Shown here: one piece after another, positions 43,432 to 54,204 of the stretch
Layout: every line of letters starts with the position of its first letter
Position numbering within the stretch: position 1 is the stretch's first letter
Assembly: GCA_022559985.1 (NCBI GenBank)
Contig: JAFJTR010000030.1
Location: 248,001 to 312,000, forward strand
DNA from: Parastagonospora avenae f. sp. tritici 18332-5
Lineage: Eukaryota; Ascomycota; Dothideomycetes; Pleosporales; Phaeosphaeriaceae
Reading direction: 5' to 3'
Length of the DNA stretch: 64,000 nucleotides
The notes under the pieces: generated by a model
The model's input: the letters and a program-made list of their open reading frames with translations, nothing else
What the model was told of the DNA's origin: nothing
The model's database searches: none
Made by a program: the position numbers and the translations under genes

Positions 43432-44874
43432 TTACGGAATAATGGACGGGTCCTTTGGCCAATTCGCTGCGAATGCAGTCCAGGGTGTGGCCCGCATCAC
43501 CATGTTGCCCTGTGCGTCCGGGGCGTACAACTGAGGCTCGTAGCCTTGGACCGAAGCCCACGAAATAAACATCCGTCTCCAGTAACATGTAATCTGGATC
43601 CAATCAGTGAGGCGTTCACGCATACATCGTGGAAGCAGACTTACAGCAGCGGGGGTCAGGTAGCGCCGGGCGAATGTCTCGTAACTGTTCCTCGCAATCT
43701 CCTCCGCCTCATCATCGTGAACACGGTAGTATTCCATCGCGTCCTCCAGATTGCCGAAGTTCTTCGAGGCCTCGATGTAGTTGATGTCCGGTCCCGAGAG
43801 GCGCAGGAGATGGGTGTGGAACTCCTGCCATTCGAGAGGATGTGTGATGAGTGCTGAGCGGCACAGCTGAAGGTACTTTAAGCGGCCGGAGTACGAGGTT
43901 CCTTCGGTCTGAACTGTGTACTTGTAACTAGAATGCAGTTAGATAAAGCACGTATGCGTGGTTTCGGCTGACAAGACTTACCCGCAAAATTGTCGCAGAT
44001 TCATGACGTCCTTGGTGTGTACGTCTGTCGCATTGTTGATCACAACAGGCTTGATGTCGCTCCATCTCTTTCCCTCACTGACACGGACCAGCTCCTTCCT
44101 CAGCTCCGCCATCTTGATCTTGCCGCGCCAGACCACCCTGGGGTCCTTCTTGTGCCAGGGCGTCTTCTTCTCGCCTTGCTCGATTTCTCTGCGAATGCTG
44201 TTCCAGCTAGGCGCGTGCGTGTAGTTCCAGCTCCAGTATGCGTAATTGGGCATCATCCAGATGTTGTCATAATCGGGAGTATCCTTTCGTGTGTATCCGA
44301 AGAAGGCGCCTTTATCTTTGGATCGTAGTGGAAGGTCATCTAGCGAAAACGAGAATTCTATGTTTGGTATGGAGGGGTCGGAGGTTGGGGCGGTCGTGAT
44401 TGCGCGGTCAATCTGCGCAAGCGTACCTAGGATACGTTCACGTTCGTTGCCGTTTGTTACGTAGCATTCTTCCGGCTTTCCGGCGTTGACTACAAAAAGC
44501 TGCGTGAGGTCAGTATAGGAAGGACTTGAGACTGGTTGGAAGAATCATACCTCGCCCTGGTATATCATTACTCGCATCATACATCTGCCCTCTGCGATCT
44601 CAATGTCCTGGATGTGGACCTTTCGCCCTGCTCGCCGGCTCACTGCCTTATCGAGGCTGTAGTATAAATCGGGAAACGCGGAATCGCACTGCTCGTGAGC
44701 TAGTGTATGTACATTGGCGTGGGCATCAGTCTCAAAAGCCCAGTCGCTGGGGGACCAGGACGAGTAGTTGCTGCTGGATTGGCGCCATATCGACCAGAGC
44801 TGTGTCGCGATTACGAATGAAGATATGTAGAAGAAGAGGTGAGATAAAGAAATCCGGTAGCCCTTGGGAATCAT
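43432..44874 (-). CDS. GT90 (CAP10-type) glycosyltransferase, type II membrane protein
   Basis: Four exons, 44874-44551, 44499-43982, 43927-43645 and 43593-43432, give 428 residues. An N-terminal membrane anchor (ISLSHLFFYISSFVIATQLW) points to the Golgi lumen. The CAP10/GT90 core shows PNYAYWSWNYTHAPSW, KDPRVVWRGKIKMAELRKEL, YKYTVQTEGTSYSGRLKYLQ and the LIT-HPLEWQEF region. The Cryptococcus Cap10/Cxt1 relatives transfer xylose or similar sugars; the acceptor here is unknown. The third intron (43644-43594, GTAAGT...CAG) is 51 nt and has no stop, so unspliced transcript would add 17 residues after TPAA. The exon 4 ending MVMRATPWTAFAANWP is family-like. Confidence 0.82.
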
Positions 44875-45884
44875 GATTGCATAACGAGTGTATAAAGAAC
44901 AATAATGAGAAGGATTTTCCGAGGAATAGAAAAAAAGCGTACGAAGAAAGCGGTGGTCGAGGAAACAAGAGATGGACAAGACTCGAAGAAAAGAGCAAAG
45001 ACCTCACCGTCGCCCGGTGGCCCGTTGATACGGTTATCTGACCATTACCTTCCCCAAAGCGCAGTAGTGGCCTAGAATGCAGCCAACTGCGGACATGTGA
45101 AGAGTGCATTACCTTGCAACCCCTGGCCTACCCCTACACACCAGTCCATAGGCAGCAAGAGACAGCTGACAGCCACTGCATTTGGCCTATCAGAAGCCGG
45201 ATCTGCGATAGGCGTAGTGCTGGCGCCCCGTAAATACGATGAAAAAAGCGTCTGCATTGAGTTCGTGAGGTGGATAGGAGAAGATGCAAGTGCCACTTTA
45301 AACCCTGAGCTTGACCCGTTCTTGTATTGCCAAGGGCGCCAAGCTACTTACGTCTTTCGCTAATGGTGAGGGGTGGGCAACTAACGAGCTTGCGCATCCT
45401 ACGTTCGTAATACTGGATCCCTATCGTATTCTCAAACGCGTGTATACGAGGTTGGAGATGATGATTAGCGTTTGAAGCGTATGCCGAATGGATCCGACAG
45501 CAAACCGAAGAATGACAGGGTTACCCCCCAAAAAGCAATCAAGCAATGCCATGGCTGTACAAAAGTCTTGATTTAGGGAGGGCTCGAGCTTAGCGCGAGG
45601 AGCGCGGGAGCTTGAGTGGCTTGTTCTCCTGAATCTGCTGATCATTTCACATGCAGGGGCACTTGAAGAACGCTCGTAGCGTAGCGGCGGCGTGTACCAC
45701 AGTTAAGCCGTGTGGATTGGCCAGTCGGCAGTGGCATATCCGGCCCACTCAAAGCTATCAGAGAGGGCCATTTCTCCGCTGGTTTACGAAAGTGACATTT
45801 GGAATCAATCGATAAGGGGATAGGTGGTCTACTGAGGCGTGCTACTGTAAAGTGCCCCAGCCGTTCACAGCCCTATTATTGTTG
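44875..45884. other. Intergenic region
   Basis: 1.0 kb between the glycosyltransferase promoter and the 3' end of the reductase gene. No supportable gene, RNA or repeat was seen. Confidence 0.45.
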
Positions 45885-46891
45885 CTATCCCTTTCGGCTC
45901 TGCCGTTTAATCACCTTCCTGACTTGCTCCTCTATCGTTTCAGGTTCCTTAAATCCTATCTTGTTATTGTCGCTCTCCTGATACACTGTTTTCCCTTCAG
46001 TCCATATCCGCCTCAAGGTGTACCCTGTCTTGAACGACGAGTCATATTCCCAAGCATCCTTCTCTGCCTTCTTCAGCTCTTCTAGTGGCGTATAGCTCGC
46101 ATTCCATTTTCCACCTGTCTGCTTTTCAAACTGCTCCAGTACATCCTTGGATGTCACTGTGAACGAGTTGACCTTGAGAATGCGCTCATGCTCGCCCGTT
46201 GGAGTCTTCAATGCTGCAACGAGCAAGCGACCAACATCCATCTCAGTTGTGAAACTGACTTGCTCCTCCCCTGTACCCAGCAGCGTGGCTTTGCGTGCTC
46301 TTACGTCAAAGGTACCGGCTTTCGGTTCTGGACTCTTTCCAAAGTATAAATCAGAGTACGGGCCAGTTACGAGGTAGGTGACTTTGAGCTTCTGGGTATT
46401 CTCGCGAATGTACTTGCGCACGTGCAGTTTGAGCTGGTGCGGCTGCTCGGACGCGGACGAAGCATCATACTCGATGTCGGTTCCATACTCAGAAGGATAG
46501 AAGAACTTGATGGATGGCGAAGCTTCAGCGACCTTGATGAGGGGTATCTGGGCGAGGATAGCGTTGCGGCCTAGGGCGGAGATGACAGTATCATAGCCTG
46601 GTCGCCATCAGTGAGCTTAAGGTCCGAGTGTACTCAACTGAAACAAAACACACCTGCGAAGGCCTTCGCAACATCTTGCTCAGAATTGAGGTCACCAACA
46701 ATCACCTCGACTCCTCTCTTTTTCAAATCTTTGATCTCCTCTGCTTTGTCATTTGCAGTAGAATTTGAAGTGAAGAAGCCGATTGTCTCAAACGACGATC
46801 GTGCGTTGCAAACTTCTTGTATGATGTGGCGTCCAATGAGGCCGGTAGCACCGAATATGAGAAGTTTTCTTGGGAGAGAACGGTCTGGCAT
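45885..46891 (-). CDS. NmrA-like / isoflavone-reductase-family NAD(P)-binding protein
   Basis: Two exons, 46891-46654 and 46597-45885 (donor GTGTGT), give 316 residues. The Rossmann entry motif is LLIFGATGLIGRHIIQE, with GVEVIVGDLNSEQDVAKAF and GYDTVISALGRNAILAQIPL. Then come the family's KFFYPSEYGTDIEYD and VRKYIRENTQKLKVTYLVTG segments. Proteins of this atypical short-chain-dehydrogenase group reduce aromatic substrates or act as NADP-sensing regulators (NmrA). The PSEYG motif is closer to the isoflavone/phenylcoumaran reductase branch. The substrate is unknown. Confidence 0.85.
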
Positions 46892-47457
46892 CTTGAAAAT
46901 ATTTGCTTGTTTGAGGTTCTGGAGGAATCTGGTGCTCTATATACATATCTTCTCAATGTGGTACATGTAGGGCGCGCGTCCGGTCGATCCGGGTGCGGCA
47001 CTACCGGTAGGCTGCGGCATAATTCGTGTCCGCTTTGCATATGCGCGAAGTAACCTAATAGTCTCTAGAGGCGTACGAACAAGTTTATAAAGAAGCCTGA
47101 ATATATTCAGTACTGCGAGATATCTTGGCTGCTTTTGCGAATGTTATTGAATGTATCCAGGCCATCTCTTAACCGTCCTCGTTGGGTGAAGGCGGACAGG
47201 AATTTTGCCGGGCGGGGGTCGTGCGAACCAACGACCTACAACCGTTGGCTTGCTCTTTGTAAGTTCACCAACCGCAAATCTTGATGGATTTCCACTAAGA
47301 AGATGCTTCGAACGTATGCCTTACTATTATTTCAATTAGGATGCTGTGACCTTCTCACATTCCCACGCGAGGACATGCATGACAGCATGGCAAAGTTGCT
47401 CCAGCCCTTCACTCGCTTGCGCTCACGAAGGTCGTACGACTATCCAAAACTCTGGTA

Positions 47458-48180
47458 ATGAGATTTGGGCCCTCTGTTCTAGCCTCAGAAGGTGAGACTA
47501 TGAGATACGTCGCAACGAAGTTACCGGGAGTAAGGCTACCTCAAGTTTACCGCTGTTTCAACGTCAATCAGTCCTCGCCATATTCTGATGTCCAAGGCTA
47601 CGTAGTCATGGACTACATAGAAATTCCTTCCCTGGACACATATTGGGACGAACTCAGTCTCCGTGTTCAGCAAAGTGTGGTTGAACAGGTTGCCGCTATG
47701 GTTGACCAGCTACAATCTGTACACTGCGATCATCCAGGCGTTATTGGCGGAGGAATATCCCGTGGCAATTGCTTCAGTATCTATGGTGATGGGCCGTCCC
47801 CGACGAAAGAAACATTTCAGAAATGTATCGACCGGAAACTCTACCTAAGCAAGCTTTGTATGCAAGCCCCGCAGGATACTACACCCCTGCAATGTCCTTA
47901 CTTCGTCATCGTTCATGGAGATCTCAGCCGTCGAAACCTCGCTCTAGATACCCGCAACCAGGTTTGGCTGATCGATTGGGAATGTGCTGGCTTTTACCCT
48001 CCAATATTCGAGGCTGCCTCTGCAAAGCACCAATCGCAGTTCGAGTCATTCTCTCAGCTACTTCTACCGCTTATCTATTACAATCCTGAGGAGCTAGCGC
48101 AGTTTGAGGGATGCAACTTTGGCACTCATCGAGTTTTTGATTCGCTCCCACCAGAGATGGAATTGGAAAGCGAGCAGTAG
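47458..48180 (+). CDS. Aminoglycoside-phosphotransferase-like (APH) kinase
   Basis: A 240-codon frame with the APH/choline-kinase-like catalytic loop VHGDLSRRNLALD and the following metal-binding LIDWECAGFYP. Nearer the start are ASEGETMRYVATKLPGVRLP and VVMDYIEIPSLDTYWDEL, the usual lobe features. In-frame sequence upstream (ALTKVVRLSKTLVMRFGPSV, from about 47425) also matches the family, so translation probably begins before 47458 in an exon I could not place. Fungal members are numerous and mostly uncharacterised; they are not antibiotic-resistance genes as a rule. Activity is likely, since the catalytic Asp residues are present. Confidence 0.7.
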   Translation: MRFGPSVLASEGETMRYVATKLPGVRLPQVYRCFNVNQSSPYSDVQGYVVMDYIEIPSLDTYWDELSLRVQQSVVEQVAAMVDQLQSVHCDHPGVIGGGISRGNCFSIYGDGPSPTKETFQKCIDRKLYLSKLCMQAPQDTTPLQCPYFVIVHGDLSRRNLALDTRNQVWLIDWECAGFYPPIFEAASAKHQSQFESFSQLLLPLIYYNPEELAQFEGCNFGTHRVFDSLPPEMELESEQ

Positions 48181-48612
48181 CCTCGCTGGACCGAAGCGGT
48201 CCCCAGCTGTGCGGACACGTCACTGCCACTCAGCAATGCGACTTGCTATTCTTTGCTTCATGATTGCATACAAAGCATGGATATCTCCACATATTCGCTT
48301 TGTTTCGCAGTGGTTGCACTCTCCGAATAAAGCACTTTGACAACTGTTCATGATCGTTTCATTGATAGCGTCTTCGCAAGCTGTATCACAAATGACCTCA
48401 TTCGTATGTTTGTTATGCTCCTAACAACCTCCTGCAGATTGTTATACAGTGTGTACAGATGCGCAAATATTGACAAAAAGTTCTTTCGGCTATGGGCTCG
48501 GTTTGTTTGTGCTATGTTCATGGCAAACACCGTGAAGACAAGCCTACATGCTCAAAAAGAGGTGCTATGTTCGTAGCAGGCCCCGACACTCTCATACCAA
48601 GACAAAATCAGA

Positions 48613-50151
48613 ATGAGTGACCACGAAGATATCATAGACGCCATGAATGATCTGAACATTGGTGAGCTGGCGCGGTACCAACCTTTGTTGAACGGCGACA
48701 ACACTGCACAATCTCACGGTGGCGGAGAAGAGCTGCGCCTTGCACCTCTCATCTGGTGGGACGTCAAAACTCATCTCGGCCAATTCGAGAACCCGGACGA
48801 TCAGCTCAAGCAGTATGCTGTTCTAGGTCACGAATCATCCGCCACTTCCAAAAACATTCACGAGCCTGTCTTACTCAACACCAATGCCCCTTGGTCTGCC
48901 TTCCTCTGCGGATCGCAAGGGAGCGGAAAGTCGCACACGCTCTCATGTATGCTAGAGAATTGCATCTTGAGCACACCGAACATTGGCAAGAATCCACATC
49001 CTCTTGCAGGTCTCGTGTTCCACTACGATGGTTCGCGTGGCAGCGGAGTGTGTGAAGCAGCCTACCTCTGCTCGCAAGTGAAGACGAGGGTACTTGTCAG
49101 CGCGAGTAATTACGGGAACCTGAAGAGCAAGTATGAGGAGATGTCCAAGAAGTGTGGTGGGACTATTGAGGTGCAGAAGCTGTTGATTGCCACTGATCAT
49201 CTCGATACCGAGAGGGTGAAGTCGCTGATGGCTGTGTCTAAGGACGGAGAGATGCCTCTGTACATCCAGGTTGGTAACGAAGTTTCGCACAACTCTTCAG
49301 ATGCTAATCCCGCCTTCTAGACACTTGTCAAGATCATTCGCGATATTGCGATTCAGAGCGGCGGGGTCGGGACCTTTGACTACGGCCTACTGAAACAGGA
49401 GCTGAGCGATCAAATGTTCTCCGAACAACAGAACCAACCTCTTGCACTGCGTATCGATCTTCTGGAGAGCTTTCTTGACGTCCGCCGCTCGTCGCGAAAG
49501 CCTGGATACCCTGCCCCAGCTTGGTCCAAGAGTCCCGACCACCTGAAAGGTGCTCCCGGCGAGCTCCTCATCGTGGACCTGACAGATCCAGTCGTTGACG
49601 TTGACATGGCGTGTGTTCTCTTCGACACATGTTTGTCCATCTTTCTGGCTCAAACCGCATGCGGAAAAGTTGTCGCACTCGACGAGGCGCACAACTATCT
49701 ACTCGCAGAAAACGCAGCTGCAAAGCAATTCACTGGCAAACTGCTCAAAACCATACGAGAACAGCGACATTTGGGTGCACGGATTATCATCGCGACACAA
49801 GAGCCAACTCTTGACACAGCCTTACTCGATTTATGCAGCATAACCATGGTACACCGCTGTACTAGTCCTGCCTGGTTCGAAGTTCTCAAGAAACACGTCG
49901 CGGCTCTGTACCTTGGTAGCATTGAAGGAGCTGGTGGCGGGGCAATATCTGACCAGAAGTCTATCGACCGAGCTCTGTTTGCGCGGATTGTGGCGCTCAG
50001 AATCGGCGAAAGTCTACTGTTTTGCCCCACCGGTGCAATGATGATGGAAGGTGCAGATGTTGGGAGAATGTTGGACGGCTTCATAACGTTCCGCACGAGA
50101 CAGCGCCTCACTGCCGATGGTGGTACGACCAAGGTAGCAAGTGACACTTGA
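48613..50151 (+). CDS. HerA-type P-loop ATPase
   Basis: Two exons, 48613-49269 and 49321-50151 (51-nt intron), give 495 residues. Walker A is FLCGSQGSGKSHTL (100-107); GELLIVDLTDP is at 299-309; Walker B is VVALDEAHNYL (336-345); then RHLGARIIIATQEPT gives the sensor-like Gln. This order (IDL motif, DEAH, ATQ) is that of the HerA/FtsK DNA-pumping ATPases and of bacterial DUF87 proteins, rather than helicases or AAA+ proteins. The N-terminal 90 residues replace the HAS barrel and are not recognised. No DNA-repair partner (NurA) is nearby. The function in fungi is unknown as far as I can tell. Confidence 0.72.
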
Positions 50152-50280
50152 TGGATGGGTTCGACAATCTTGAGCTAGTATAGTTCGAGCTGCCTTGGTA
50201 CAGACATGATAAGAACATGATTCAAAGTAGTTATGGCAAGGGTCTAGTGTGAAAATTGAAAGCTGTTCGTATCTAGACTT

Positions 50281-52770
50281 TCAAATAATGAAAAAGTGTG
50301 ATTTGGTTCCAGTTGATTCGAACTCACTTCTCATGACATCGGTGCAGTACCTTAGCCAGCCGAATCTCTCGAATGGTTGCGATCCAATTCCATTTGGACA
50401 GCAACCTTGATCTTCTATCGGCGGCAATATCATTCCTGCATCCCAGCAGGGTTCGAAATCGTCAAGTCTACCGCGATTCTCTACACCAAGTACACAGAAG
50501 ACAATATGCTGGAGCATGACCTGTAGGTCTTTTCCGGACGACCAGAACCTATAGTCAGCTCTAAGATCCCCTGTCAGTGGTCGAAGTAGCCCCAGACCAA
50601 CTTTGTCAACGCCTCGATCGTCGAACGCATCTAATTTCTCGAATGCGAACTATCCGAAACGACGGTGTCGCATGATCCCATATCAAAGTAGTCTTTGTAA
50701 TCCAGGATCTGACAACGCCGGACCCACGAAAGTTGTCCTTCAAGCTCTATTGCCTTCGGCTGGGTCTGAATCGACAGTGCGAGAAGGATACCAGAGGCCG
50801 GGAGAGCGGCAAGCATTGGTTTCTTTGGCGGTTGAACGATCTCGCGAAGCCGGAAATAATTGCCCTCGTAAAATTTCGTCTAATAGAGCCTGCTTTCAAC
50901 ACAGGACACCCAGGACCAGGAAGGGCTTTCCCGCGGACGGCCTATAGAATTCGAATGGCCCAGATAGATCAAGAAAGATCTTCCTTGAGTGATGAGACCC
51001 AAAGGCCGTGGAAGTAAGGCCCTGTATCGAAAATTTGCTATGTTTGTTTGTCAAGCAGAATGTGGCAGTGATGACTGAATAGGATACCTTCAAATAGCTT
51101 GCAAGACCGGCCAAGGCAGGAAGCTTATCGCTCGAATAAGTCAGTTCGCGCGTAGCATACTCGGATACTAGGCTTCGCCAGACACGTTGGTGATTTTCCT
51201 TAGGTGTGGTCATGAGTATCTTGGTCCCTAAACAACCTCTGAATCTGGGTATCATCTCATGATGGCGAGGATTGAACGGCCCAGAGGCTACCGAACAAGA
51301 ACAAGCTACGTCTTCCATGAATTCCCATCAGAGCTTTTTGCTACCAAAGTATAGATACCGTCGTGAAAGAAGTCGTTCTTGAAAGCACCAGCCTCTTCTC
51401 ATAAAAGGCAGAACTTCTTTAGCTGAAAACTCGGCATCAGGATGGTCAATACTATGACGCACATAACATTACAAATCTTGCCGCCAAGTTGCAGTTTGGA
51501 GCACTGTGGTCTCGTATAGGATTCAGAGGGAACAGAGAAGAACCCGCCGTCATCGTCGCTACTCGCACCTGCGGCTAGAGTTATGTAAGAGTTTTCATAG
51601 ATGGACACCATGATTTCGACATGGTCTGCCCAATCAGCCTGGCTATCCTGGATAATGCAAAGTGAGTCGATCCACAAGTACTGGATTCCAAGAGCTCTGG
51701 AGATATCGATCGCGTCGCTAAACGTCTTGGGCAGCTCTGAAACCGGTATACCCACCATATTGGTAGATAGGTTGGTTTTGTACACCATATATTTGGAACG
51801 GGTGCTGCCCCAGCAGTGAGAAAGACAGGCATAGCGGTTCGTCTTAGCCGATGATAGCATAAGGAGTTTGACGAACGCTGGGTCAGAAGAGTCGACGTCA
51901 AGCAGCCTTGGAGGGGTATAAGAATAGCTTGCACCACATTTGGGATGATTCAGTTCGCATGCTGACACCCATGTTTGTACGTAGGGCAAGCTGTGTTCGA
52001 GATGGGCACTTGTTGGTAGCAAGCTTGTGATTCTGATATGCATAAACGAAGACTCGTCTAGTGGATCGTAAGCAATGACATAGATATCTGAGACCACCGA
52101 ACTGATACGGACCAGGCAGCGTGAAGACATCTATAGCGTGAGCCTCATATGATTCTGGAGATTCTGCGACTATGAGGACGCATAGTGTCGCGGTGTGGGA
52201 AACGCGCATATGCAGAAGAATTGAAGGATTGAACTGAGTTATTATTGTATGTAGCTATAAGCAGTATATATAGTAGATCAGAGATTGTGTGTTCTGCGCA
52301 GTAAACAGAGAGGTTGTGGACTGTGTGGTACAGCAGTGGAGACATGAAACTGTTGCTACGTGGTACAAGGAAAAGGAAATACTCTAGAACCGCGACACAT
52401 AGAACATCCCCAGACTTATTGAAACCGAGGTGTGATACCGCTCTGTTGGTAGAGCTTGGATGAACCAGCTGCTAAACTTTGCTCATTAATCTGCAGCCGT
52501 CGCAACCTCCTTCAGTGGACAAGATCACTTCGGCAAAGTCTTTGAGACAGACTTCATCAGTGTCTAGCGAAGACTCAAACTTTGCTTCCGACCACGAGGA
52601 GAAACAGGTTTCGCATTCTTGAAGCCCAACATCTACAGTTAGCGGTACGATGGAGGTATGTTTGGCCATCGAGGATCGGCGTTGCAGCATGGGTGTTGGA
52701 AAGTGGCAGAGTTCATAACAGGGGAAGCGCTTTGGAGGGAGGCCAGTCACACGCAACGTCAACACGCTAG
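50281..52770 (-). pseudogene. Decayed HET-domain (heterokaryon incompatibility) gene
   Basis: Remains of a HET protein. From the 5' side: a Cys-rich start near 52765-52472 (ECETCFSSW, GGCDGCRLM), the leader HPKCGASYSYTPPRLLDV, and the HET core with RYACLSHCWGS, LWIDSLCIIQDSQADW and SYITLAAGAS (51.55-51.85 kb). Family parts then reappear in other frames: DHPDAEFSAKEVLPFMRRGW, CFQERLLS, LVSEYATRELTYSSDKLPAL, and SWSWVS near 50.9 kb. There is a frameshift near 51.46 kb, an in-frame TGA just before WEFMEDVAC near 51.33 kb, and further stops and shifts after 51.1 kb. Intact HET proteins trigger cell death on allorecognition; this copy cannot make a full one. A remnant protein ending at 51399 is possible. 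Confidence 0.75.
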
Positions 52771-52908
52771 CTGGTTTTGGGCAAGTTCATTTTCTTACAG
52801 CTGAAAGTCCATACAAAACCATATCGCATTGGAACAAAATGATGACCAGCTCGTACTGTTCTTGTCCCTCCACCCTTTCTCATGAACCATGCCCTGCGCT
52901 GACGCGTC

Positions 52909-53715
52909 CTAGCCAGTCCACAGAGTTGGACCTGGGGGTTGATAGTCGCTTGGGTTCGACACATACTTTCCCAAATCCACCAAAATACCTGGGTCAGTGC
53001 TTTTATAAGCTCCTGGCAGAGCAGCAAGCGGACTTGGCTGGCCACTGCCTCCACCCGTTATTCTGACCTGCGAGCAGCTCAGGTAGAACTGCGCTTTGTT
53101 CGCTTGCATCGCCATGTGAAGAGCGATGTGCTCGACGCGAAGGAGATAGTCGCCGTTAGGGACAGTGGCCGGTATGGTCGTGTTGGGCGTTTTGTACTCA
53201 TCTGGAGCTAGTGTTAGTTATTGTGAATCGTTGAGGAACTTCGAGTAAAGACTCACTTTGCCCTGGCCAGCTCATCTGCTTTTGGGCATTGACGCTCGGC
53301 CTCGTCGTGCTGAAACGGAACCACACTGCGCCACTGCCATCCCAATTCTTAACGTCGGAGCCGGCCGGGACTTTGGCTAGATAGTACTGCGTTGGCCCAG
53401 GGTGGTTGACCTGTTGCGTGGAGATGTAATGGATGGTGGCCCCGGCGGGTACAGTCACTACGTTCGCAGCATTTGTCGACGAGTAGCAGCGTATGTCAGC
53501 GACCGTGGGGTTTTCGATGCCTTGCTTTGTGTTTGCGTTCTTTGTCTGGCGCGTCGCTGACCAGTCTTTCTCTTCGCTTTTTCCGTTCACTACCAGACGA
53601 GGAAAGGTATCTGGGAATCATGATCAGTAGTGGTGACTTTCTTCTAGTTGGTAGACTTACAGTGGGCTTGCACCGTCGTTGCGGCCAGCAGAAGAACATT
53701 GATGAGCTGCATCAT
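52909..53715 (-). CDS. AA9 lytic polysaccharide monooxygenase (secreted)
   Basis: Three exons, 53715-53661, 53610-53257 and 53201-52909, give 233 residues. The signal peptide MMQLINVLLLAATTVQA is followed by His18, the N-terminal copper-brace residue. The second brace His is in QVNHPGPTQYYLAKV (mature His71); RVEHIALHMA supplies the conserved outer His, and AQFYLSC the Gln and axial Tyr. So the active site is complete. The enzyme oxidatively cleaves cellulose or other beta-glucans outside the cell, using O2 or H2O2 and an electron donor. It is single-domain, with no CBM1. Two Met codons are adjacent (53715, 53712); the signal peptide works from either. Confidence 0.92.
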
Positions 53716-53723
53716 GGTCAGTG

Positions 53724-54204
53724 GGTGAGCGTTGCTACAGACCTCCTTCGAAGCAGGGCGCTTTTATGTAGAAGCAGCGAGCATGTGTTCACAATACTAT
53801 ACAGAGCGTCTTGATGATTTGGGATGTATATCGATCTGGTTATTTACACTCTCCCTTCGGCCTATAGCATGTTCCAGTGATATTAGCAAGCCACGATCTT
53901 ATGACCGTGGCCAATCAATACCAACACTCAGTACAAGTGAGTGCCGAATTCATATACAGGAGTTGCTCATCTACCTCCTACAGCACCTAGAGTAGAGGCA
54001 TGACCGCACCTCCACTCTATGAGTGGTGAGCGAGAAGTTGACAGCAAGTCACAAATTTGAAGTTAAGAGGGAAAGGCATGGTTGTTGATGGTGGTGCATT
54101 ATCAACCCAAAAGGAAAAGTTGATTTTCCTTATAATGCTAATCATTACAAAAAGCCTTTAGAGACGAACAGAACGTTGACCTTGTGCCTGATATTCAGAT
54201 CTGA
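53724..54204. other. Intergenic region between AA9 gene and MFS gene
   Basis: About 480 bases of promoter and 3' flank; AT-richer than the coding parts. No gene seen. Confidence 0.45.

Noticed and set aside
47458..48180. Antibiotic-resistance phosphotransferase
   Set aside because: APH-fold kinases are common in fungi with other or unknown substrates; nothing here points to aminoglycosides.
52420..52475. tRNA-like string (CTGTTGGTAGAGCTTGG) suggesting an A-box
   Set aside because: No matching B-box, acceptor stem or cloverleaf could be drawn around it.
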